64,000 nucleotides of DNA from CAZFDE01 sp964517795 (GCA_964517795.1 CAZFDE010000001.1:1-64000); one strand, 5' to 3'. Shown: positions 44,695 through 53,807, numbered from the stretch's first letter. Notes: generated by a model from the sequence alone, not told the origin. Numbers and translations: made by a program.

Positions 44695-44985
44695 TAATTT
44701 CTCATCAACAGCAATCAGCAAGCATCCATCACGATCCACAGCAGCAATCAGGCAACAACCGACCGCTTAAAGGATTTCGGACTGGACAGCTTTGCAACGC
44801 TGTGTATTGTCAGCGAGGTCAATCTGGCAGAAGATTCGAATACGCTGCGGATCGAGGCGGGCACGTGTACGTATCCCAAATGCCAGCGATGCTGAAACTT
44901 CCGCCCGCAAGTCGGGCAAATTGAAGATCATCCGGACCTGTGCGAACGCTGCGCGGAAGTCGTTTATGCAGCAACTAACGGTTAA
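44695..44985 (+). pseudogene. 3' fragment of isoleucyl-tRNA synthetase gene (ileS relic) with in-frame TGA
   Basis: Read from 44695 the plus strand encodes the extreme C-terminus of IleRS: LINSNQQASITIHSSNQ, TTDRLKDFGLDSFATLCIVS, EVNLAEDSNTLRIEAG, then the zinc-finger YPKCQRC-[stop]-NFRPQVGQIEDHPDLCERC. All four Cys are kept. The only break is TGA at 44893-44895, exactly where the family has Trp (CxRCW). A stop TAA follows at 44983. Everything upstream of this domain is gone: in-frame stops occur at 44647 and 44689, and the antiporter precedes. About 95 codons remain. The opposite-strand gene ends in its last four bases. Confidence 0.85.
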
Positions 44986-46022
44986 CAATCGAGTTGTTCC
45001 TGGATTTTTTGCCAGATGGTATCGACGGTGATATGGGTGACGGCGTGTTTGGGGTCGCGACTGACGATTCTGGTGCCGCGATCAAACGGTTCGATGGCGG
45101 CAATCGTTTCCGGCCGTTGATACGGATAAATCCGGGCCGGGTTGGACCAGCCAAAGAGCATCACCAGCGGTTTATTCAGTGCGACGGCGATATGGCCCGG
45201 GCCGGTATCGTTGCTAATCACCAGTTTAGCGTTTCGCAGCAACTCGATCAGTTCGCGAAGTTCGGTTTGTCCGGCCGCACTGACAATCGTGGTATCGGTC
45301 TTTGATGAAATCTCATCGATGATCCGCTGCTCAGGTTTTGTGCCGCAGGCGATGATGTCGAACTGATATTTGCCTGCGAGCTTCTCGGTAACGGCAGCGA
45401 AATTCTCCGCGGGCCAGCATTTATCGGCGTGAGCCGAACCGGGGATCAGAATGGCATAATTATTGGAATCGACCGCTTTATTATCCAGAAAGTGCTTAAC
45501 ACTTTTTGCGGCTGATTCATCGGGGGCGATATGAAATTCGACCGACAGGTCCTCAGCCCCGGCCGCCTTAACCATTTGCATATAATGATCGATCACGTGG
45601 ATGCTGTCCGGATCGGGCTTGATGCGGTGGGTATAAAACAGCGGCGCCAGTTCACGGGCATTGGCCATGCCGAAACGGTATTTGGCGCCGGTGAACCGTG
45701 CCATAAAGGCGGTACGAAAGAGGCCCTGGAAATCAAAGACCGCATCAAAATCAGCATTTCTCAATTCCCTGAACAGTGCCCGCAGGCCGGACCATGCCGC
45801 CCTGCTGCGATGGCTGTTGGCCAGGCGTTTGCGATCGAACAGGATCACCTTATCGAGCGCCGGGTGGTTTCGCACCAGGTCAGCGTATTCCGGGCGGATC
45901 AGCCATGTCATGCGGGCCTGCGGAAAGGCTTTTTGCAATGCACGCACGGCAGGCAGCGTCAGGGCGATATCGCCCAGGGCGCTGGGTTTGATGATCAAGA
46001 TATTATTAAACGTATCCGGCAT
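44982..46022 (-). CDS. GT9 glycosyltransferase (heptosyltransferase family)
   Basis: 346 residues, GT-B fold. NNILIIKPSALGDIALTLPA opens the N-domain, and the C-domain has LLIPGSA-like AILIPGSAHADKCWP and the nucleotide-binding VISNDTGPGHIAVALNKP, the best-kept GT9 motif. Adds heptose or another sugar to lipopolysaccharide core or related glycan on the cytosolic face. Start at ATG 46022 is preferred because a promoter (TTGCAG-17-TAGAAT) ends seven bases before it, predicting leaderless mRNA; an ATG two codons earlier (46028) is possible. Its 3' end touches the ileS relic. Confidence 0.85.
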   Translation of the reverse strand: MPDTFNNILIIKPSALGDIALTLPAVRALQKAFPQARMTWLIRPEYADLVRNHPALDKVILFDRKRLANSHRSRAAWSGLRALFRELRNADFDAVFDFQGLFRTAFMARFTGAKYRFGMANARELAPLFYTHRIKPDPDSIHVIDHYMQMVKAAGAEDLSVEFHIAPDESAAKSVKHFLDNKAVDSNNYAILIPGSAHADKCWPAENFAAVTEKLAGKYQFDIIACGTKPEQRIIDEISSKTDTTIVSAAGQTELRELIELLRNAKLVISNDTGPGHIAVALNKPLVMLFGWSNPARIYPYQRPETIAAIEPFDRGTRIVSRDPKHAVTHITVDTIWQKIQEQLDC

Positions 46023-46029
46023 CGGCATT

Positions 46030-46058
46030 ATTCTAAATGAAACGAAACAAAGCTGCAA
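46030..46058 (-). promoter_or_regulatory. GT9 promoter, leaderless arrangement
   Basis: On the minus strand: -35 TTGCAG (46058-46053), 17 bp, -10 TAGAAT (46035-46030), seven bases, ATG at 46022. No SD. Confidence 0.5.
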
Positions 46059-46104
46059 ATGGTTCTTGCCGGTGAGGGCAATTTGTATTAAGCTGTTCGG
46101 CGAT

Positions 46105-46590
46105 ATGGCGAACCAAAAAGGTAAATATGTTTACGATTGGCCGCGGCCGATGGTGACGACCGATGCGGCGGTTTTCTGTTTTTCCCGCGGCAAGGCGAAA
46201 CTGCTGCTGATCCAGCGCGGCAGGCCCCCGTTTAAGGGTCAATGGGCTTTGCCGGGCGGATTTGTTGACATGGACGAGGAACTGGCGGATGCGGCCGTTC
46301 GCGAGCTGGCCGAAGAAACCGGCCTGCGCGGTGTCACACTCCAACAACTGCATACGTTCGGCACGATCGGGCGGGACCCGCGGGGTCGTCAGATTACAAC
46401 GGTTTACTGGGGGATCGCTGAAAAGAATAACACCAAGGTCCAGGGCGGCGACGATGCGGCTGCGGCGCGCTGGTTCGATATCGATCAGTTACCCGAGCAT
46501 ATGGCATTCGATCATCACGAGATCGCTTGCTTTGCAATCGGTCGGTTCAAGCGAACCCGGCGCTATCGCGAACACGTCCGCAATCGGTAG
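46105..46590 (+). CDS. Nudix hydrolase (ADP-ribose pyrophosphatase-like)
   Basis: 161 residues from the ATG at 46105 (a longer in-frame opening to 45661 is antisense to GT9 and is rejected). Perfect Nudix box: GGFVDMDEELADAAVRELAE followed by E-T-G-L, i.e. G-x5-E-x7-REL-xEE-xGL, binding Mg2+ for cleavage of nucleoside-diphosphate-X. LLLIQRGRPPFKGQWALPGG and the later TVYWGIA and ARWFDIDQLP fit the ADPR/NUDT-type with a GRxPPfxGxW signature. Substrate not provable. Convergent with the GGCT-fusion gene, 3 bp apart. Confidence 0.9.
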   Translation: MANQKGKYVYDWPRPMVTTDAAVFCFSRGKAKLLLIQRGRPPFKGQWALPGGFVDMDEELADAAVRELAEETGLRGVTLQQLHTFGTIGRDPRGRQITTVYWGIAEKNNTKVQGGDDAAAARWFDIDQLPEHMAFDHHEIACFAIGRFKRTRRYREHVRNR

Positions 46591-46593
46591 GCG

Positions 46594-48525
46594 TTATTGC
46601 GAGGGGCTTTTCTGAAGCTGCTGATTGAACATCCGTAACTGCACATCGATCGCACTGAGCACCCAGTCGATATAGTGCAGTTTATGCGCCGGGCGGCGAT
46701 GCGATTCGTTCATGAGTCCTTCGTGTACCGTATCGAGAAATTTCCTTATAGTCTGGGGGCTGATCGGGGTCGGCGATGACGACCACTCTTTGAGCGCTTC
46801 GTAATCGTTGCGTAATTTTTTATTCGTTTGCAATTGGCGGATACTGAGATAGTCGCCGGGATTATAGCCGAGCTGCAGACCTTTGAGACACATGATCAGC
46901 GGTTCGTAATTCGCACGGGCATCGAGGCGGATAAACTTGTACTGTTGGATATAGGTGATCGCCTGCTTGGGTGTTTTGTCACCGATCTGATTGTCTCCCA
47001 TGTACCATTTGCGTTTGCTGGTGCGAGCGAAAACCAATTCCTCGCCGACGGTATGCTGCTTGATCTCGTCATGGGCCATTCGCGAAACCCACAAGCGGCC
47101 GGAATCGGTCTGCTCGATCCCCCCGCCCAAAACGAACAGACATTTGACATAACCCAGCGGCAGAGTTTTCTGTTTGCCGATCTGGTGTTTGAGTAATTGA
47201 TACGACAGGTGCAGGCTGTGCGGCTCAACATCATAAAATCGAATGATCCCGTGGATCAACTGATTGAGCAGCCACGGATCCGCGGTGGCCGGACGCGAGA
47301 TCTCGCCTTCGATATTAAGCCGACCGGGCGCCAATTCGAGGAAGCCCTTTCGTCCGGGCTTTTCGGGCGAACCGGAATGGTCGTCGATATATCCACCCAG
47401 TTTCCAGAACAAGACATCGAGGCTGAAATCGTTGAAAAATTTGAAACCGTCATAGGCCGCATCCTGGGGTCCCTGTAATTGCCGGGTCTGGTCGATCGCG
47501 CGAAATCCCAGGTTGCTCAGTTCCAATTCCGCCCCCAGCGGCACCAGTCCCGGAAAGAAATTCGCGCGGATACGATCCAGATAAAACGAGGCGACGCGTT
47601 TGTCAAAAAAACTGCGGGCGGCCCGCACCGCATATTTGATGTAATCGATCAGATCGTTTTGGGCAAACTGCTTGGTTTCAAAACAACGTTCGATGATCTG
47701 GTGAACGCTCTGCTGATTGGCGTTGAGGATTTCCAACGCGATCAACAAGCTGATCGATCGTTTGAAATACCGTTCCGATGTACGAATATGTTCCAGTTCG
47801 TATCGATATTCGTTCTGGATTTTTTCATCGAGCTGATTGAGCAGGACTTGTTTGATCACCAGTACCAGATAATTGTGAATGTAGGGCTTGGCTTGTTTGG
47901 TATCATAAAGATGGCGAATCGACGGGCGTGGGCGATCGAGTTCATGTTTTAGATAATAATCGCTCACGGCATCACTGCGATAATGTGTAATGACCAGATC
48001 GCGTTCGGTCGTGCCTAATAGTTCACGATCGGCTTGACGCTCCAACTCGGCGTCGGCGGATGTTTCGCCCGGCCGGGTGTGCTTTTTCATAAACCGGTCA
48101 ATGCGCTTGCGAAGCCAGAGTTCGTGGATCAGGTTGACGTGGAAACGGTCGCCGAAATGCTTTTGCATGGATTCTTTGGATGCCAGGTAAGCCAATGCCT
48201 TAACGGATCCCTTTGCGGTGCTGATTTCGACCGTTTCACGCTTGTAACGCTTTCCTTCATAACGGTCGATTTCGTCCATCGCCGAAAGCGGCAAGTCGTA
48301 AATCACCAGCCCTTCGATGCGTGAACGGGAATCTTTGACGGCATAGTGATAGACATTGTCCGGGCTGACGCGGCGATACTCGGATAGCAATGCCAACTCC
48401 GCGAGTAACGTTTCGCTGTCGGTTGCGGAGGCTTTTCGGGTAAAGGCGTAACCGCTGACCGATTTGAATATGCGGGGGTCACGCAAAGAACCGTAAACGA
48501 ATAGATTGACTTTGTGTTCAGTCAT
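46594..48525 (-). CDS. gamma-glutamylcyclotransferase domain fused to an amidoligase/GCS-like domain
   Basis: 643 residues from ATG 48525, which overlaps the stop of the upstream GT2 gene (ATGACTGA), so it is translationally coupled. Residues 1-120 are a GGCT/AIG2-like fold: LFVYGSLRDP with the pyroglutamate-pocket loop, and E90 in MDEIDRYEGKRYKRE as the candidate general base. Residues 130-325 are helical and unrecognised. Residues 329-445 resemble the glutamine-synthetase-like amidoligase/gamma-glutamylcysteine-ligase core: GAELELSNLG (331-340), FLELAPGRLNIEGEISRPAT (396-415 region) and HSLHLS (436-441). The C-terminal 200 residues are again helical. One polypeptide may thus make and break gamma-glutamyl or amide links. 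Amidoligase call is moderate; GGCT call is strong. Confidence 0.7.
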   Translation of the reverse strand: MTEHKVNLFVYGSLRDPRIFKSVSGYAFTRKASATDSETLLAELALLSEYRRVSPDNVYHYAVKDSRSRIEGLVIYDLPLSAMDEIDRYEGKRYKRETVEISTAKGSVKALAYLASKESMQKHFGDRFHVNLIHELWLRKRIDRFMKKHTRPGETSADAELERQADRELLGTTERDLVITHYRSDAVSDYYLKHELDRPRPSIRHLYDTKQAKPYIHNYLVLVIKQVLLNQLDEKIQNEYRYELEHIRTSERYFKRSISLLIALEILNANQQSVHQIIERCFETKQFAQNDLIDYIKYAVRAARSFFDKRVASFYLDRIRANFFPGLVPLGAELELSNLGFRAIDQTRQLQGPQDAAYDGFKFFNDFSLDVLFWKLGGYIDDHSGSPEKPGRKGFLELAPGRLNIEGEISRPATADPWLLNQLIHGIIRFYDVEPHSLHLSYQLLKHQIGKQKTLPLGYVKCLFVLGGGIEQTDSGRLWVSRMAHDEIKQHTVGEELVFARTSKRKWYMGDNQIGDKTPKQAITYIQQYKFIRLDARANYEPLIMCLKGLQLGYNPGDYLSIRQLQTNKKLRNDYEALKEWSSSPTPISPQTIRKFLDTVHEGLMNESHRRPAHKLHYIDWVLSAIDVQLRMFNQQLQKSPSQ

Positions 48526-49276
48526 TTTCTGCGTGGGATTGCGATGTTCGTTCGGTTTGCGATTCCTGAAGGATTTGCCGATGCAATTTGAATAATTCTC
48601 GAAAAGCGCGGATGATGACCTTGATATTCGCACCGGTCTGCCGACCTGCCAGCCGCGGATAATGATGAACCCCTGCTTGGGTCATCGTATAGCCTTTACG
48701 GGCTGCTCGAGCGAGGATCTCCGTGTCGATCAGGGCACCCGTGCTTTTCATGGTGATATGATCGAAAATCTCACGCTTGAACAGTTTGAAGGCACAATCA
48801 ATATCTTTCAATCTGAGCTTAAACAAGAAGCAGACCAGTTTCGTCCAGCACCATGCATTGAGCTTTCGGATCATATTGTCGCGGCGGTTGATGCGATAAC
48901 ATGTTACGATGTCATAATCGTCGATCAATTTTAACAGCGGCGGCATTTCCTGCATGTCGAATTGGCCATCACCATCGGTATAAAAAACCAGCGGTTTGGT
49001 TGCCGCTTTGAATCCGGACTGCAGCGCAGCGCCATATCCCTGGTTCCGGGGATGATGGATCGCCTTGATCCGCGGATTATGTTCGGCCAGTCGATCCGCG
49101 ATCTCGCCGGTTTTGTCGGCACTGCCGTCATTGACAATGATCAATTCATAATCGGCTTTTATCCTGTCCAGTACAACCAGGGCTTTTTCAACCGTATGGC
49201 TGACATTTTCCTGTTCGTTATAGCACGGGAAAAAGACGCTGATCGATACCGGTTCGCAGCCATTTATCATGGTCAT
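48518..49276 (-). CDS. GT2 glycosyltransferase (DPM1/DPG-synthase-like)
   Basis: 252 residues. ISVFFPCYNEQENV, LIIVNDGSADKTGEIAD, RNQGYGAALQSGF, and FYTDGDGQFD (DxDxD metal site) give a standard inverting GT-A fold; HHYPRLAGRQTGANIKVI near the end is typical of polyprenyl-phosphate hexose synthases lacking membrane helices. The start is ATG 49276, forming TGATG with the stop of the upstream gene and having GGAAG at good distance; three earlier Met codons are possible. It lies between the giant membrane protein and the GGCT fusion, all coupled by overlaps. Confidence 0.85.
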   Translation of the reverse strand: MTMINGCEPVSISVFFPCYNEQENVSHTVEKALVVLDRIKADYELIIVNDGSADKTGEIADRLAEHNPRIKAIHHPRNQGYGAALQSGFKAATKPLVFYTDGDGQFDMQEMPPLLKLIDDYDIVTCYRINRRDNMIRKLNAWCWTKLVCFLFKLRLKDIDCAFKLFKREIFDHITMKSTGALIDTEILARAARKGYTMTQAGVHHYPRLAGRQTGANIKVIIRAFRELFKLHRQILQESQTERTSQSHAEND

Positions 49277-52200
49277 CACCATCGCTTCCATTGGATCGTT
49301 CTACTGCGTTCAGCGGTGAGTTCATCGTAGGTTTGTTTAAGCTGGGCCACGGTTGCGGCATCTTTGTTCTGCTGGGCCGTTTGCAATAGATAGTTGGTTG
49401 AGAGGATGGCCGCAGTCAGGGGATGATAATAGCCCGATTTTTGTGACCATTGCTGATGTTTCTGTTCGTATTGCTCCAAGACCTGTTTGCATACTTCGGC
49501 CACCGGTGCATTCATACCCGGATATCGTGATAACATCAAAATCTCAAACATACCGATCTGGGATGGGTAGGTATTGATCGCTTTCAGGGCTACCTGAAGT
49601 GCTTTTCGCGGGCTATCCTCTTGTTTGGTATAAATATGAATGTTGCGGGCAATGGATATGTATTTTGAATAATCATTGGGATATTTGGTTTCACCGGTCA
49701 TCATCCCCTGGAACAACCGTTTGCCCTGTGGGGATTCGAGGTCGGCAAATATTTTTTGTTTGTTATTCATAAAGACGATCGGCCACTGCAGGTTGTGTTC
49801 GAGGCCTTTAACGACGGGATTGTTCCATTCTTTGGCGGGCATCATGACGATATCCACGCCGTTGCGTCTGAATTCCTGACTGAGCCAATTGCCGATCTTT
49901 ACATAATCTGACGCATTCAATTTCCGCCGGCGTATCATTGCGGAATCACCGACGGGGCCGCCGCGCATGATACTGCTCCATCGGGTAAAGGCCGACGGAT
50001 CATATGCAGCCTGCGCCCGGCCGTCCATAAATAACTGCAACGGCGTTTTGCCGGTATTGGGATCGGGGACCTGTCCCCAGGCGATGAATCCGCCTTCGGT
50101 CCAGTGGTTGAACATTTTTCCGGAAATTTTATTGTCTCGAATAAATTTCATCGCCCAAAACGGTTTGGCATCGGATGCCGTCATTCGCATAAACACGGAT
50201 GTCAGCTTATTGTCGGTCGGCCATGGATCCAAATAGACCCATTTGAATTTAATTCCCCACCAGATGCCTAATCCCAGTACGACAATTGTCGCGATCCCAG
50301 AAAAAAAGAGCTTCCATTTGAGGGTAAATCCGCCGACACAATATTTTTTGTGCCGGAAGAAGTTTCGTGAAGCCGATATCTGACGAACGATGCGATCGAT
50401 CAACATTGCAACGATCGGACACATCGCGATCGCCGCGATCGTAATAAACCGCCGTGATCGATAAGCCATATACATCGTCAACAAAGCGATTATAATCGCA
50501 GACAAATCGATTGGGGGGCGTTGATATACGGTTTCATCATCACAGGGCGATTCTTCCTTGAAACGGTTTTGGATCATTGATTTGAGTTTCGGCACTGCAA
50601 CCCAAAGCCCCGCAAGCACGATATTAAGGATGTATATCGCTTTGAATAACCATGAATAAAGCCAATCATAGCTGGATTCAATATTCTTTTCATAAACGGG
50701 CCGCCAGGGGCGTTTGAGATTCCACAGTTCATTGAGACTTGGCAGCCAGTGATCTCCCTGAGAGAATGCGAACGGTTTGTGATAAAACACGATCAACATG
50801 GAGACGACCGCCGCAGCGACCACAAACACAATATTGATCGGTCGATACCGCACTTTGGCCGATACCGCCGAAGCGATCAGCCAGGTCAATACATATGTGG
50901 GGATCAGCATGAATGCGTAAATATAACCGCCGCGCGCGGCATTTTGTTCGGCGCCGATCATGGCCATGGCCGTGAATATAATACTTAACCAGATGAAATG
51001 GATGTTCACCTGAACCGCCAGCAGGATAATAATGATAAAGAACATGCAGGCAAAGAAGCTGTTCGGTTCCAGACTTAAAAAGGATAAACTCAAAAACACC
51101 GTCCATATCGCAGCAACCGCAAGAACCCATGCAAATAATGTGGACAGAATACCAAAAATGCGCTGCTGATAGTTATACTCATCGGCTGCGAGTTTTATGT
51201 CAGACGGCTTAAGTCGTTTACTGATAAACCACAGAACCAACAAACCGAAACTCATTACGAACAAAATCAAATAGGGAAAGCCGGTACCCACCGGATTGTC
51301 CCAGGCAAAGGCCGGATGCCATTCGTTGACGGTGCGCCACATCTCGGCGTGTTCACTGAGACTGATGATAAAGGTATGGGTCATATTCGTCAGGTGAAAT
51401 GGATTTAATATAATCGATGCGATAAAGGCGGCAAAGCCGGCTGCGGCCGTATGGATCAGTCCTTTTTTGCCAATAGTGATAAATCCCCATTTCTTTGGTA
51501 AAAAATAAGTCAGCAAGTGCAGTCCGAAAAACGGCGCCAGCATGATGAATGCATAAATATAGCCGCCGTGCACATTACACCAGAACACGACCGCCGGTAC
51601 TAACAACCAGATAAACAGGATATGGCGATATGTTGCCAATAGCAGAATTAATAAATATACGGCGACCAACAGGTTGGAAAAGCCCGCCGGGCGAATATCG
51701 TAAAACGACCGACCGGCAAACACCGCAAAACATGCAAAGGTCGCACACAAGGCCGGATGGGCCCCGAGTAGTCGGCCGGAATAATAGACACAGATGATGG
51801 TCAACACATACAGCGCAATCTTCCAATACACCAACGAATTAAACGAAATCATCCCGGGCGGGCTTTCATAGGTATAATCGTCGGTCGCATCCGCCACCGG
51901 GGACATATGCGTCAACCAGTAAAAGATCACATGGGTCAGCCAGTTCTGGTTTACCCAGCCGGTTGGGTGCCAGTAACGAACGGTATCGATGCCGACAATA
52001 TCCGTTATGGTCCGTGCCCAGCCGGGCCAGTTTTCGATCTCTTCTTCGGTAGGTCCGGCCTTATGCGAATTGGCACTGAACGGCTCGACCGTATCGACGC
52101 CGTGATTGATAAAGTGCCGCCCGCAGGCCATTGCCACCCATGTATCGCCCGCGCCGACCATATGTGTGCTGGAATGAAACGCAAACAGCAGCATTGCGAT

Positions 52201-52287
52201 CCAGCCCAGGACGAGCATATAGATATCAATGGCCTTGAACCGCTTTTGGGGTTCGCTGTTGAGCAGTGAATCCGGTTCTTCTGTCAT
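49276..52287 (-). CDS. giant polytopic membrane protein, GT-C-like, with C-terminal soluble domain
   Basis: 1003 residues. First helix (about 22-40), then a long loop containing GAGDTWVAMACGRHFINHG and WVNQNWLTHVIFYWL, followed by some twelve more helices (about 145-680) including RPAGFSNLLVAVYL, and a final soluble region of about 300 residues with helical repeat-like sequence at the end (SPRKALQVALKAINTYPSQIG). Overall it looks like GT39/GT-C polyprenyl-sugar transferases conserved in planctomycetes, with an acidic first loop (D48), but I cannot name the family. SD GGGAGA. First gene of a three-gene coupled operon with GT2 and the GGCT fusion. Confidence 0.65.
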   Translation of the reverse strand: MTEEPDSLLNSEPQKRFKAIDIYMLVLGWIAMLLFAFHSSTHMVGAGDTWVAMACGRHFINHGVDTVEPFSANSHKAGPTEEEIENWPGWARTITDIVGIDTVRYWHPTGWVNQNWLTHVIFYWLTHMSPVADATDDYTYESPPGMISFNSLVYWKIALYVLTIICVYYSGRLLGAHPALCATFACFAVFAGRSFYDIRPAGFSNLLVAVYLLILLLATYRHILFIWLLVPAVVFWCNVHGGYIYAFIMLAPFFGLHLLTYFLPKKWGFITIGKKGLIHTAAAGFAAFIASIILNPFHLTNMTHTFIISLSEHAEMWRTVNEWHPAFAWDNPVGTGFPYLILFVMSFGLLVLWFISKRLKPSDIKLAADEYNYQQRIFGILSTLFAWVLAVAAIWTVFLSLSFLSLEPNSFFACMFFIIIILLAVQVNIHFIWLSIIFTAMAMIGAEQNAARGGYIYAFMLIPTYVLTWLIASAVSAKVRYRPINIVFVVAAAVVSMLIVFYHKPFAFSQGDHWLPSLNELWNLKRPWRPVYEKNIESSYDWLYSWLFKAIYILNIVLAGLWVAVPKLKSMIQNRFKEESPCDDETVYQRPPIDLSAIIIALLTMYMAYRSRRFITIAAIAMCPIVAMLIDRIVRQISASRNFFRHKKYCVGGFTLKWKLFFSGIATIVVLGLGIWWGIKFKWVYLDPWPTDNKLTSVFMRMTASDAKPFWAMKFIRDNKISGKMFNHWTEGGFIAWGQVPDPNTGKTPLQLFMDGRAQAAYDPSAFTRWSSIMRGGPVGDSAMIRRRKLNASDYVKIGNWLSQEFRRNGVDIVMMPAKEWNNPVVKGLEHNLQWPIVFMNNKQKIFADLESPQGKRLFQGMMTGETKYPNDYSKYISIARNIHIYTKQEDSPRKALQVALKAINTYPSQIGMFEILMLSRYPGMNAPVAEVCKQVLEQYEQKHQQWSQKSGYYHPLTAAILSTNYLLQTAQQNKDAATVAQLKQTYDELTAERSRTIQWKRW

Positions 52288-52403
52288 CGTTTCTCCCTAA
52301 CTTAAGAAAAATCCCATACACCGACATCTCATCATTAAACGAATAATCATAATGACTTATGATACTATCGTCAAGAATGGGTTTTCGGGACACCGCCGCC
52401 GAT

Positions 52404-52446
52404 AAAAAAACCTGATTTCCAGTCTGATTATTTACTGGAAATCAGG
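52404..52446 (-). terminator. strong intrinsic terminator of the aspartate aminotransferase gene
   Basis: On the minus strand, a perfect 13-bp stem (52446-52434 pairing with 52423-52411; CCTGATTTCCAGT on the plus strand) with a 10-nt loop, followed at once by TTTTTTT (52410-52404). It lies 28 bp after the stop at 52474 and insulates the downstream operon that starts at 52287. Confidence 0.9.
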
Positions 52447-52473
52447 TTCAATGTTCGATTGGATCGTTTTATT

Positions 52474-53664
52474 TCAGGATTGAAGCCACTTTTCGAGTCG
52501 GTCAATGCCTTTTTCGATCTGCGCTTCGGAGCATGCGAAGCTCATCCTGACATTGGCATCGCATCCGAAGGCTTTGCCGGGCACGACGGCGACATTGGCC
52601 TGCTCGAGCAGCGCTTTGGCAAATTCCATGCTGCCGGCGATCTTTTCGCCGCCAATCGTGCGGCCGAAATGCGCGGAAACGTCCGGGAAGCAGTAAAACG
52701 CGCCGGTCGGTTCGGCACAGGTGATGCCCTCGATGCTGTTGAGTCGGTCAGCCATGAGTTTTGCCCGTTTCTCAAATGCCGTCCGCATCATCTCGATGGC
52801 CCGGTTGCCCTGCTCGCTGAATGCCTCGACCGCGGCATACTGGGCGAAGGAGACCGGATTACTGGTCGAGTGGGACTGGAGGCGCCCCATCGCCTTGATC
52901 ACATCCAGCGGTCCGGCCGCATATCCCAGCCGCCAGCCGGTCATCGAGAAGGCCTTGCTCAGGCCGTTGAGCGTCAGAGTGCGGTTAAAGGCATCCTCGC
53001 TCAACGCGGCGAAGCTGATGAATTTCGTATCGCCATAGACCAGCTTCTCGTACATCTCATCGGAGAGCACCGTTACGTTTGTGCCTTCAAGGACCGCGGC
53101 CAGTTCGCGAAGCTCGGCCTCACTGTAAGTAAATCCACCAGGATTGTTCGGCGAATTGAGAACGAGCATAGCCGTCTTGTCGGTCAGGGCCGCCTTGAGC
53201 TGCTCGGCCGTCATCTTGTAGCTGTTGGCCTTGTCCGTCTCGACGAAGACCGTTTTCGCCTCGGCCAGCTTGATTGTTTCCGGATACGTGACCCAGTACG
53301 GCAGCGGCAGGATCACCTCGTCGCCGGGATCGAGGACCGCCTGCATCGCCTCATAGACCGAGTGCTTGCCGCCGATATTGACAATCACCTGGTCAGGCGT
53401 GTAGTGCAGGCCGTTTTCACGAGCGAGCTTCTCGGCGATCGCTTTTTTCAGTTCCGGGATCCCGGCCGCGGGTGTATATTTGGTCTTGCCTTCCTTGAGG
53501 GCCTTAATCGCCGCTTCCTTGATGAATTCAGGCGTATCGAAATCGGGTTCGCCCGCACCGTAGCTGACGACATCGACGCCTTCTGCCTTGAGCGCCTTGG
53601 CCTTCGAGGTGATCGCTAACGTCGCCGAGGTCGGCACGGCCTGTGCACGTTGACTGACTTTCAT
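52474..53664 (-). CDS. aspartate/aromatic aminotransferase (class I, AspB-like)
   Basis: PLP enzyme, 396 residues. DVVSYGAGEPDFDTPEFIKE at the N-terminus, KYTPAAGIPELKKAIA, LVLNSPNNPGG, VLSDEMYEKLVY, and the PLP Lys in NGLSKAFSMTGWRLGY; the Arg in FACSEAQI-type C-terminus (NVRMSFACSE) binds the alpha-carboxylate. This is the thermophile-type aspartate transaminase subgroup, which may also use prephenate. Start with SD GGAGG 9-10 nt upstream. Monocistronic, ended by the 52404-52446 terminator. Confidence 0.93.
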   Translation of the reverse strand: MKVSQRAQAVPTSATLAITSKAKALKAEGVDVVSYGAGEPDFDTPEFIKEAAIKALKEGKTKYTPAAGIPELKKAIAEKLARENGLHYTPDQVIVNIGGKHSVYEAMQAVLDPGDEVILPLPYWVTYPETIKLAEAKTVFVETDKANSYKMTAEQLKAALTDKTAMLVLNSPNNPGGFTYSEAELRELAAVLEGTNVTVLSDEMYEKLVYGDTKFISFAALSEDAFNRTLTLNGLSKAFSMTGWRLGYAAGPLDVIKAMGRLQSHSTSNPVSFAQYAAVEAFSEQGNRAIEMMRTAFEKRAKLMADRLNSIEGITCAEPTGAFYCFPDVSAHFGRTIGGEKIAGSMEFAKALLEQANVAVVPGKAFGCDANVRMSFACSEAQIEKGIDRLEKWLQS

Positions 53665-53807
53665 AGCAGGGGTCCTCCATTCTTAATATTATCAAAAAAA
53701 CCGTGCCATTTATAACACGCATTTACCGACTGTCAAGGAAATAGTGATTTGTACCTCGTAACTCTTTATGGAGGATTTATTTGGCTATACAAAGAAAGCA
53801 GGTAAAC

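Noticed and set aside
44893..44895. TGA as Trp or selenocysteine codon in the ileS fragment
   Set aside because: TGA is a normal stop for other genes here (lipB, GT2, the giant membrane protein), no SECIS-like hairpin is seen, and the gene is truncated anyway.
45661..46104. N-terminal extension of the Nudix gene
   Set aside because: This part is antisense to the well-supported GT9 gene and lacks any domain; family start fits ATG 46105.
52459..53619. 386-codon open frame antisense to the aspartate aminotransferase
   Set aside because: Shadow frame; Arg/Gly/Leu-rich without any family feature.
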